A stretch of 64,000 nt of DNA from an uncultured Collinsella sp. (GTDB taxonomy: Bacteria > Actinomycetota > Coriobacteriia > Coriobacteriales > Coriobacteriaceae), in NCBI GenBank assembly GCA_902496275.1, contig CABVAC010000005.1, positions 1 to 64,000 on the forward strand, given 5' to 3'. Below the pieces are notes generated by a model, which saw only the letters and a program-made list of their open reading frames with translations, was not told where the DNA came from and did no database searches. Below, one piece after another: positions 19,820 through 28,478 of this stretch. Both the position numbers and the translations under genes were made by a program. Numbering within the stretch: the first letter of the stretch is position 1; each line of letters starts with the position of its first letter.

Positions 19820-20356
19820 ATGGCAGAGAACATCACCGCCCATATGGACAAGTCGCTCGAGTCCCTCAAGCATAACTTCTCCAAGGTCCGTACCGGCCGC
19901 GCCAATGCCAACATTCTGTCCGACATCACCGTCGATTATTACGGTGTTCCCACGCCGGTCACGCAGGTTGCCGCCGTCAAGACCCCCGAGGCCCACATGC
20001 TGCTCATCGAGCCGTGGGACAAGGCACTCATCAATGCTATCGTCAAGGCCATCGGCGCTTCCGATCTGGGTATTACCCCCAACTCCGATGGCACCGTCGT
20101 TCGTCTTCCGTTCCCGGCTCCCACTGAGGAGCGCCGTCGCGAGCTCGTCAAGGAGTGCCGCGAGTACGCCGAGCAGGCCAAGGTGTCTATCCGTAACATC
20201 CGTCGCGACTTCAACAACAAGCTTGAGCGCGATGAGGAGCTCACCGAGGACGATGTCCGTCGCGAGCAGGCCAAGGTCCAGAAGCACACCGATGAGTATG
20301 TCGCCAAGGTCGAGGAGCTTCTGAAGGAAAAAGAAGCCGAGGTCATGGAGATCTAA
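19820..20356 (+). CDS. frr: Ribosome recycling factor
   Basis: RRF, with EF-G, splits post-termination ribosomes. The 178-aa product shows the three-helix-bundle signatures SLESLKHNFSKVRTGRANANIL and VDYYGVPTPVTQVA, and the C-terminal VSIRNIRRDFNNKL region. It starts 2 nt after pyrH and ends 1 nt before uppS, consistent with one transcript. Confidence 0.98.
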   Translation: MAENITAHMDKSLESLKHNFSKVRTGRANANILSDITVDYYGVPTPVTQVAAVKTPEAHMLLIEPWDKALINAIVKAIGASDLGITPNSDGTVVRLPFPAPTEERRRELVKECREYAEQAKVSIRNIRRDFNNKLERDEELTEDDVRREQAKVQKHTDEYVAKVEELLKEKEAEVMEI

Positions 20357-20357
20357 G

Positions 20358-21152
20358 GTGCAATACGACGAGCATAAACTGGTCGAGTACTTTGCCGACG
20401 CCCCTGCGGGCGTCGGTTTTTCCGACCTTGACCTCAATAACATTCCGCACCATATCTCGTGCATCATGGACGGCAATGGTCGTTGGGCCACATCGCGCGG
20501 TCTTGCACGCACCGAGGGCCACAAGGCGGGTATCGTCTCCCTTCGTGAGATTATTACCGCCTGCGTGCGTCTGGGCGTCGACGTGCTTTCGGCCTATGCG
20601 TTTTCTACCGAAAACTGGAACCGCCCGCAGCATGAGGTCAACGTCTTGATGCACCTGTTTGCCAAGACGTTTATCGACGAGCTGCCGCTTCTGAAGCGCG
20701 AAAACGTGCGCGTTGTCTTTTTGGGTGACATTTCCGCGCTGCCCAAGAAGACCCGCGACGTTTTTGAACGCGGTCTTGCCGAGTGCGCCAATCACACCGG
20801 CATGACGCTGGCGCTTGCCGTCAACTACGGCGCGCGTGCCGAGATTACCCGCGCTGTCCGTCAGATCGCACTCGACGCTGCCGCCGGTAAGATCGATCCT
20901 GGCGCAATTGATGACGACATGGTGGCTTCCCACCTCTATACCGCCGGCCTTCCCGATCCTGAGCTTGTGATTCGCACTTCTGGTGAGCTGCGCCTTTCGA
21001 ACTATCTGCTGTGGCAGGTGGCTTATTCCGAATTCTACGTCACCGATACCTATTGGCCCGACTTTGATCGTTGGGGCCTTGTCGACGCCATTTTGGCCTA
21101 TCAGGGCCGTGACCGTAGGTTTGGTGGACTGAGCAAGACCGAGGAGGCTTAA
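20358..21152 (+). CDS. uppS: Isoprenyl transferase (undecaprenyl diphosphate synthase)
   Basis: A cis-prenyltransferase that elongates farnesyl-PP to the C55 carrier lipid for cell-wall synthesis. The 264-aa product has HISCIMDGNGRWATSRGL (catalytic Asp and phosphate-binding residues), AYAFSTENWNRP and IRTSGELRLSNYLLWQ with FYVTDTYWPDF near the end. GTG 20358 follows the frr stop by 1 nt with AAGG overlapping. It feeds the same pathway as dgkA (lipid-carrier salvage) elsewhere in the window. Confidence 0.96.
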   Translation: MQYDEHKLVEYFADAPAGVGFSDLDLNNIPHHISCIMDGNGRWATSRGLARTEGHKAGIVSLREIITACVRLGVDVLSAYAFSTENWNRPQHEVNVLMHLFAKTFIDELPLLKRENVRVVFLGDISALPKKTRDVFERGLAECANHTGMTLALAVNYGARAEITRAVRQIALDAAAGKIDPGAIDDDMVASHLYTAGLPDPELVIRTSGELRLSNYLLWQVAYSEFYVTDTYWPDFDRWGLVDAILAYQGRDRRFGGLSKTEEA

Positions 21153-21154
21153 TC

Positions 21155-22054
21155 GTGTCCGATCGTCCCAAGGCATCTGTTCCCAAGACGCCTGCGCGTA
21201 AAGCTGCCACTGCGGGAGCGCCTGCAGCGAAGAGCGGCAGCGGTTCGTGGCTGGCGGGCTTTGTTACCCGTGCCGCCGCCGGTATCGTCTACGCCGTTGT
21301 CTTTATCCTGTGCCTGGTTTTGGGTATCGTGCCCACTGCCATCTTTGTTTCCGTCATGAGCGGTCTGTGCTGTTATGAGTTTTTCCGTATGACGAGGCTC
21401 GATGGCAAGATGGCTAACGAGCGCATGGGTATCGCTGCCGCCGTACTCTTTCCGCTGTCGGCGTTGGGCGATTCGATGTTGCTGAATGCCCTGCTTTTTG
21501 CCCTGATGCTCGCTGTGGGCATTTGGTATGTCTGGTCGCCGCGTACCCGCATCTCTGATGTGGCCGTGACGCTCATGGGTCCCATCTACACTGGCTTTAT
21601 GCTGTCGGCTATCGTGCTGCTGCGCGATGCCGTGCCCGGTTTTGCCGGCGCCCTGCTTTCAGTGGGCGTTTGCGCGTCCCTTTGGGTCTCCGATTCGTTT
21701 GCCTACATTGTGGGCAGCCGTATCGGCAAGCACAAGATGGTTCCCAAGATCTCTCCCAAAAAGAGCTGGGAGGGGTTTGTCGGCGGCATCCTGGGCTCGG
21801 TTTTGATTTGGCTCATTCTGTGGGCGACGCACTTCTACAAGCTCAGCCTGCCCTATGCGCTGCTGTGCGGCGTGGTCGTGTCCATTTTGGGCGTTATCGG
21901 CGACCTTATCGAGTCGCGCATCAAGCGTGGCGTGGGCGTCAAGGATTCCGGCAACCTTATCCCGGGCCATGGCGGCATGCTCGACCGTAGCGACTCGCTT
22001 ATCTTTGGCTGCATTACCGCTCAGCTGCTTTTGATGATCGGAGGCGTGCTGTAA
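21155..22054 (+). CDS. cdsA: Phosphatidate cytidylyltransferase
   Basis: CDP-diacylglycerol synthase, an integral membrane enzyme that activates phosphatidic acid for phospholipid synthesis. The 299-aa product starts with an Ala/Lys-rich cytoplasmic tail of about 30 residues, then seven or eight hydrophobic helices. It ends in the CDS signature GVGVKDSGNLIPGHGGMLDR. Start GTG 21155; the stop overlaps the ATG of dxr (TAATG). Confidence 0.96.
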   Translation: MSDRPKASVPKTPARKAATAGAPAAKSGSGSWLAGFVTRAAAGIVYAVVFILCLVLGIVPTAIFVSVMSGLCCYEFFRMTRLDGKMANERMGIAAAVLFPLSALGDSMLLNALLFALMLAVGIWYVWSPRTRISDVAVTLMGPIYTGFMLSAIVLLRDAVPGFAGALLSVGVCASLWVSDSFAYIVGSRIGKHKMVPKISPKKSWEGFVGGILGSVLIWLILWATHFYKLSLPYALLCGVVVSILGVIGDLIESRIKRGVGVKDSGNLIPGHGGMLDRSDSLIFGCITAQLLLMIGGVL

Positions 22055-23241
22055 TGTCATTCCAGACGACGTATGGCCCCGATGGACGCCTCCGTGTTGC
22101 CATCCTGGGTTGTACGGGCTCTATCGGCACCCAGGCACTCGATGTGTGCCGTCAGCATGCTGATCGCCTGCAGGTGACGGCGCTGTCCGTTAATTCCAGC
22201 ACCTCTGAGCTCGTTGCCGCTGCCCGCGAGTTCTCGGTTCCGGCGGTTGCCGTGGCCGATGTCGCTCACGGCGATGACGCCGTGCTGCAGGAGTTGCCCG
22301 AGGGAACGAAGCTCGGCGTTGGCGCGCAGGCGGTTTGCGAGCTCGCGCGTCGCGACGATGTCGACTGCGTGCTCGTTGCTATTGTGGGCGCCGCCGGTCT
22401 CGAGGCGAGCCATGCGGCCTTGACCTCTAATAAGCGCCTTGCCCTTGCCAACAAGGAGTCCCTCGTCGTCGGTGGCGACTTGCTTATGCCGTTGGCACAA
22501 CCGGGCCAGCTTATTCCAGTCGACTCTGAGCACTCCGCCATCTACCAGTGCTATCTGGGGGAGGACCCGCGCGAGGCTCATTGTATTTGGCTTACCTGCT
22601 CGGGCGGTCCGTTCTTTGGCCGTACGCGCGACGAGCTCAATCGCGTGACGCGTGCCGATGCCCTCGCACATCCCACGTGGGCCATGGGTGCCAAGATCAC
22701 CATCGACTCCGCCACCCTCATGAACAAGGGCCTAGAGCGCATTGAGGCCATGCATCTGTTTAACTGCGACCTCGATTTCATTAACGTGGTCGTGCAGCGT
22801 CAGTCCAAGATTCACTCTATGGTCGAGTTTGCCGACGGCTCCGTGATGGCGCATCTCGGTGCTTCCGACATGCGTATTCCCATCCAGTTCGCGTTCTCGT
22901 ATCCCGAGCGTTGGGATACCCCGGCGCCTCGTATCGATTTCCGCGAGCTGGGGCAGCTCACGTTTGATGCTGCCGACATGGATACCTTCCGCTGTCTGGC
23001 ACTGGCCGAACGTGCCGGCAAGACGGGTGGCACCATGCCGTGCGTGCTCAATGCCGCCAACGAGGTCGCCGTCGATGCCTTCCTGCACGATGGCTGCAGC
23101 TTTACCGATATCGATTGCATTGTGGAATCCTGCATGGATGCCCACGATATGCAGGCGGTCGATTCGTTTGAGCAGCTTCGCGACATCGATGCGTGGGCGC
23201 GTGAAAAGGCTGCGCAGGTGCTCGCCGCAACCCGTTCCTAA
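22054..23241 (+). CDS. dxr: 1-deoxy-D-xylulose-5-phosphate reductoisomerase
   Basis: Dxr makes 2-C-methyl-D-erythritol 4-phosphate, the committed step of the MEP isoprenoid pathway. The 395-aa product has the NADPH-binding VAILGCTGSIGTQALDV, LALANKESLVVGG, VDSEHSAIYQC and WAMGAKITIDSATLMNKGLE, the last containing metal and substrate ligands. With uppS and ispG it forms an isoprenoid subset inside this block. Confidence 0.98.
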   Translation: MSFQTTYGPDGRLRVAILGCTGSIGTQALDVCRQHADRLQVTALSVNSSTSELVAAAREFSVPAVAVADVAHGDDAVLQELPEGTKLGVGAQAVCELARRDDVDCVLVAIVGAAGLEASHAALTSNKRLALANKESLVVGGDLLMPLAQPGQLIPVDSEHSAIYQCYLGEDPREAHCIWLTCSGGPFFGRTRDELNRVTRADALAHPTWAMGAKITIDSATLMNKGLERIEAMHLFNCDLDFINVVVQRQSKIHSMVEFADGSVMAHLGASDMRIPIQFAFSYPERWDTPAPRIDFRELGQLTFDAADMDTFRCLALAERAGKTGGTMPCVLNAANEVAVDAFLHDGCSFTDIDCIVESCMDAHDMQAVDSFEQLRDIDAWAREKAAQVLAATRS

Positions 23242-23266
23242 CCCATAAGGATTGCTTTTTCGTTTT

Positions 23267-24628
23267 ATGGATACTGTTCTGAGCGTTCTCTCATCGGTCT
23301 TTTGGGGCCTGCTGATGCTTTCCGTCCTCGTGTTTTTGCACGAGGGCGGCCACTTTTTGGCGGCGCGTGCCTGCGGCGTCCGTGTGACCGAGTTCTTTTT
23401 GGGCCTGCCGTGCCGCTTTGACATCCATTACACGTCGCGTCGCATTGGAACCAAGTTTGGCGTGACCCCGCTGCTGCTGGGTGGCTACGCTGCCATTTGC
23501 GGTATGGATCCGACCGACGTCTCGTGTGCCGACCGCGTGCTCGCGGCTATCTATCGTCATGGTCGCGTGACCGTGGCCGACCTTGCTGTCGAGCTTGAGC
23601 TTTCCGAGGAGGATGTGCTCGAGGCATGCGCCCTGTTGCTGGGCTGGGGTTCCATCGCACCCTGGTATGAGGAAGGGGAGAAGCCCTCGCCGAGCTACTA
23701 TCCCACCAAGTATCAGACGCTGCCGCGAGACGCGGCGGGTTACACCACCTTTGACGGCCGCCGTTTCGATCGAGAGCATGCGACTACCGAGGGCGATGTG
23801 TGGGAGCTGCCGTGCGGCGAGGCTGATTTCTTGGCGCAAGAGCGCTCGCACACTTATCTGGGCCAGGGTTTTCTCAAGCGCGCCTTTATGCTGCTCGCGG
23901 GCATTCTCGTCAATATCCTGACGGGCTTTTTGCTGCTTATGAGCATCTACTCTATTGCGGGTGTCACCGTGCCGATGGATACCAACGTGATTGGTCAGGT
24001 TGACGAGGGGTCTATTGCCGCCAAGGCGGGTATCGAGGGCGGCGACGCGATCCTTTCGGTTGACGGAGTATCGTGCTCTACCTGGATGGACGTTTACGAT
24101 GCCATCGGCAAGGCCGCCGGTAAGGACGATATCGCCATTGAGTATGAGCGCGACGGCAAGCAGCATTCGACCTCGGTTGCGCTCAAAGAGGACGAGCGCC
24201 TAGGTGTGTATGCCTCTACGCAGGTGGTCCGTTTAGACCCCATCACGTCGGCTCGCCTTTCGTTCTCCTATGTCGTGCAGACAGCGGAGGGCGTGATGCG
24301 CCTGCTCCAGCCGCAGCATACGATGGAGATTCTCGATCAGTCTTCTTCGATTGTGGGCATTAGCGTTATGTCTTCACAGGCTGCTGCTGCCGGCCCTGCC
24401 ACGTTCCTTTCGTTTGCCGCCCTCATTTCGTTCTCGCTTGGCTTTATGAACCTGCTGCCCATCCCACCACTCGATGGCGGCAAGCTGGTCATCGAGATCA
24501 TTCAAAAGATTGCTGGCCGCGAGCTTCCGCTCAAGGTCCAGACGATTGTGAGCTATGTGGGCATCGCGCTCTTTGCGCTGCTGTTTGTCTATATGCTTCG
24601 TTCCGACATCCTTCGATTTATTCTGTAG
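23267..24628 (+). CDS. rseP: RseP-type site-2 zinc metalloprotease with an inserted winged-helix-like segment
   Basis: An intramembrane protease of 453 aa that cleaves membrane-bound substrates such as anti-sigma factors. Zinc site H25-E26-x-x-H29 lies in the first helix; GVTPLLLGGYAA follows at about 65-76. A second helix is at about 203-232, a PDZ domain at about 240-300, and NLLPIPPLDGGK supplies the third zinc ligand. Between residues about 82 and 195 there is an extra segment with a helix-turn-helix/wing pattern (RVLAAIYRHGRVTVADLAVE, then SEEDVLEACALL). ATG 23267 fits the first helix; TTG 23252 is nearer to AAGGA but too close to it. Confidence 0.92.
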   Translation: MDTVLSVLSSVFWGLLMLSVLVFLHEGGHFLAARACGVRVTEFFLGLPCRFDIHYTSRRIGTKFGVTPLLLGGYAAICGMDPTDVSCADRVLAAIYRHGRVTVADLAVELELSEEDVLEACALLLGWGSIAPWYEEGEKPSPSYYPTKYQTLPRDAAGYTTFDGRRFDREHATTEGDVWELPCGEADFLAQERSHTYLGQGFLKRAFMLLAGILVNILTGFLLLMSIYSIAGVTVPMDTNVIGQVDEGSIAAKAGIEGGDAILSVDGVSCSTWMDVYDAIGKAAGKDDIAIEYERDGKQHSTSVALKEDERLGVYASTQVVRLDPITSARLSFSYVVQTAEGVMRLLQPQHTMEILDQSSSIVGISVMSSQAAAAGPATFLSFAALISFSLGFMNLLPIPPLDGGKLVIEIIQKIAGRELPLKVQTIVSYVGIALFALLFVYMLRSDILRFIL

Positions 24629-24641
24629 GGGAGTGTTTGGA

Positions 24642-25724
24642 TTGTCTTTATCCCATCCTTTGCCTCGCGATTTGACGCGCCCCGTGCATGTGGGCGGTGT
24701 GCAGATCGGTGGCGGTGCGCCGGTGGTGGTCCAATCCATGACCTGCACCGATACCGCTGATGCCCAGGCAACACTTGCGCAAGTGTGCGCGTTGGCGCAG
24801 GCTGGCTGCGATATCGTGCGTGTGAGCGTGCCCACTGAGGCCGCGCTTGAGGGTTTCCGCACCATCTGTGCCGAGTCTCCGGTGCCAATCGTTGCCGATA
24901 TCCACTTTAACCACAAGCTGGCCATTGGCGCTGTGGAGGCCGGTGCCGCCAAGCTCCGCATCAATCCCGGCAACATTGGCGATTGGGCCAAGGTCGATGC
25001 CGTGATCGATGCCGCGGGCGCCGCTGGGTGCGCGATTCGCATTGGCGTGAACGCGGGCTCGCTTGAGCAGGATATCGCCGAGCGCGAAGACCTCACGCAG
25101 CCCGAAAAGCTCGTGATGTCGAGCGAGCGCTTCGTCAAGCACTTTGAGGACCGCGGCTTTACGAACATTGTGCTTTCGGCCAAGGCCCATAGCGTGCAAA
25201 CGACGCTCGATACCTATCGAGCCCTGTCGCGTGAGATTCCCCACGTTCCGCTTCACCTGGGCGTAACCGAGGCGGGTACCAAGCTTCAGGGCACCATTAA
25301 GAGCTCGGTGGGCCTTGGTATTCTGCTGTCTGAGGGTATCGGTGACACCATGCGCGTCTCTCTCACGGCCGATCCGGTTGAGGAGCCGCCGGTCGCCTGG
25401 GGAATTTTGCAGTCGCTGGGCCTGCGTCGTCGTGGTCCCGAGATTGTCTCGTGCCCCACGTGCGCCCGCTGCCAGGTTAACCTCATTCCCATCGCCGAGG
25501 AGGTCACCGAGCGGCTTAAGAACTACTCCGCGCCGCTTTCGATCGCCGTTATGGGATGCGCGGTCAATGGCCCCGGCGAGGCTTCTGATGCCGACCTGGG
25601 CGTTGCTTGCGGACGTGGTCAGGCCTTGCTCTTTTCGCATGGCCAGATCATTGGTAAAGTAGCTGAGGACCAAATTGTCGACGCGCTTATGGCAGAGGTC
25701 GACAAGCTTATTGAGGAGAAATAA
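24642..25724 (+). CDS. ispG: 4-hydroxy-3-methylbut-2-en-1-yl diphosphate synthase
   Basis: The iron-sulfur enzyme IspG (GcpE) carries out the penultimate MEP-pathway step. The 360-aa product has VQSMTCTDTADAQATLAQV, VADIHFNHKLA, INPGNIGDWAKVD and the 4Fe-4S ligands in CPTCARCQ plus MGCAVNGPGEA. I place the start at TTG 24642 because AGGGGAG ends 8 nt upstream; GTG 24633 overlaps that Shine-Dalgarno. Long upstream extension of the open frame lies inside rseP and is not coding for this protein. Confidence 0.96.
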   Translation: MSLSHPLPRDLTRPVHVGGVQIGGGAPVVVQSMTCTDTADAQATLAQVCALAQAGCDIVRVSVPTEAALEGFRTICAESPVPIVADIHFNHKLAIGAVEAGAAKLRINPGNIGDWAKVDAVIDAAGAAGCAIRIGVNAGSLEQDIAEREDLTQPEKLVMSSERFVKHFEDRGFTNIVLSAKAHSVQTTLDTYRALSREIPHVPLHLGVTEAGTKLQGTIKSSVGLGILLSEGIGDTMRVSLTADPVEEPPVAWGILQSLGLRRRGPEIVSCPTCARCQVNLIPIAEEVTERLKNYSAPLSIAVMGCAVNGPGEASDADLGVACGRGQALLFSHGQIIGKVAEDQIVDALMAEVDKLIEEK

Positions 25725-27446
<1,722 letters not shown>

Positions 27447-27476
27447 TCGACGATTTCGCTTGTAGTTCGATATGTG

Positions 27477-27525
27477 GGACGGCCCAGCATTTCTCCAATC
27501 GGGGAGATGCGGGGCCGTCCTATTA
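27477..27525 (+). terminator. Terminator hairpin after proS
   Basis: A long stem of about 19 pairs (GGACGGCCC-A-GCATTTCTCC against GGGGAGATGC-G-GGGCCGTCC) with an AATC loop is followed by TATTAT. The U-tract is weak. Confidence 0.7.
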
Positions 27526-27551
27526 TCTTGTAGCATCCTCGATATCTAAAA

Positions 27552-27589
27552 GGAAAACCCCACAGCCCATGCGAGCTGCGGGGTTTTCC
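27552..27589 (-). terminator. Terminator for the minus-strand kinase gene
   Basis: A 15-bp stem with one mismatch (27552-27566 / 27575-27589). Read on the minus strand it is followed by TTTT, so it serves the leftward kinase/adhE unit and separates it from proS. Confidence 0.75.
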
Positions 27590-27624
27590 ATTATGCCTCC
27601 GATGCGAAATAAATCGCTCAGATA

Positions 27625-28389
27625 TTACTGATAATCGACGACGTCGATCCAGTTCTTCAGGAACTCATCGTTCACGTTGCGCTTACGAGCGAGCTCGGAA
27701 GCGGCGACGATGCTCGTCCACTGACGCACGACCTGCATGGGCATGTCGGCACGGTCGCAGTAGAGCTCCAGGTAGGCCTCGGCCTGGTCCTTGCTGTTGA
27801 GGGCAAAGAGCAGGTAGGTGGTGGCAACGTCGGCAGCAGGGGAGCCCTGGGTGGCGTGTGCCCAGTCGCACACATAGAGCTGGCCGTCGTCGCCGACGAT
27901 GACGTTGGAGGGGTTGAAGTCGCCGTGGCAGACCTTGAACTCCTTGGTCATGCCGTCCAGACGCTCCTGAAGGTTGTAGCGCGTGGTGGCATTGAGCTGA
28001 TCAAGGCTGTCGATCATGCGGGCGAACTTGTCGCGCTGACGGTTGAGCAGCGGGGAGGTGTAGCCGTGGATCTCGATCTGGAGGTCGACGAACATCTCGA
28101 GGTACTCACCAAAGCGCTGGGGCTCGGCAGTCATCTTCTCGGCAAGGGTGGTGCCCGGAACCTTCTCGGTCACGAGCGCCCAGCCGTTGGCGTTCTCGAG
28201 CTGGGAAACCTCGAGAGCCTTGGGGCTGCGGATGCCGCACTCATTGATGCGGGCAAGATTCAAAGCCTCGTTGAACACGTCGGAGACAGGCTTGGTCTCG
28301 TTAAAGACCTTGACGATCTTGTCGCCCAGGTCGTAAACGACCTTGTTGCCACGGCGGACGAGCTCGGTCTTGGAATCGGGTAGCAGCAT
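27625..28389 (-). CDS. APH/choline-kinase-like phosphotransferase, substrate unknown
   Basis: A 254-aa protein of the aminoglycoside-phosphotransferase-like kinase superfamily. It has an N-lobe with VVYDLGDKIVKVFNE (probable nucleotide-binding Lys), the catalytic loop CHGDFNPSNVIV (Brenner H-G-D-x-x-x-x-N) and the metal-binding VCDWAHATQG. It resembles the small LicA/TIGR02172-like group more than true drug-resistance enzymes; substrate cannot be read from sequence. GAAAGGA precedes the ATG at 28389. It lies 89 nt downstream of adhE on the same strand and may share its transcript. Confidence 0.8.
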   Translation of the reverse strand: MLLPDSKTELVRRGNKVVYDLGDKIVKVFNETKPVSDVFNEALNLARINECGIRSPKALEVSQLENANGWALVTEKVPGTTLAEKMTAEPQRFGEYLEMFVDLQIEIHGYTSPLLNRQRDKFARMIDSLDQLNATTRYNLQERLDGMTKEFKVCHGDFNPSNVIVGDDGQLYVCDWAHATQGSPAADVATTYLLFALNSKDQAEAYLELYCDRADMPMQVVRQWTSIVAASELARKRNVNDEFLKNWIDVVDYQ

Positions 28390-28422
28390 GGTTGCATCCT
28401 TTCAACGATGCGATAGAAGCGA

Positions 28423-28459
28423 CGGCGGGGGTGTGTGAAACACCCGTGCACCCCCGCCG
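28423..28459 (-). repeat. GC-rich inverted repeat between adhE and the kinase gene
   Basis: CGGCGGGGGTG (28423-28433) pairs perfectly with CACCCCCGCCG (28449-28459). On the minus strand a run of six T precedes rather than follows the stem, so it is not a standard terminator. It may be an mRNA-stabilising or partial-termination hairpin. Confidence 0.6.
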
Positions 28460-28478
28460 CAAAAAACCGTGCTAAAAA

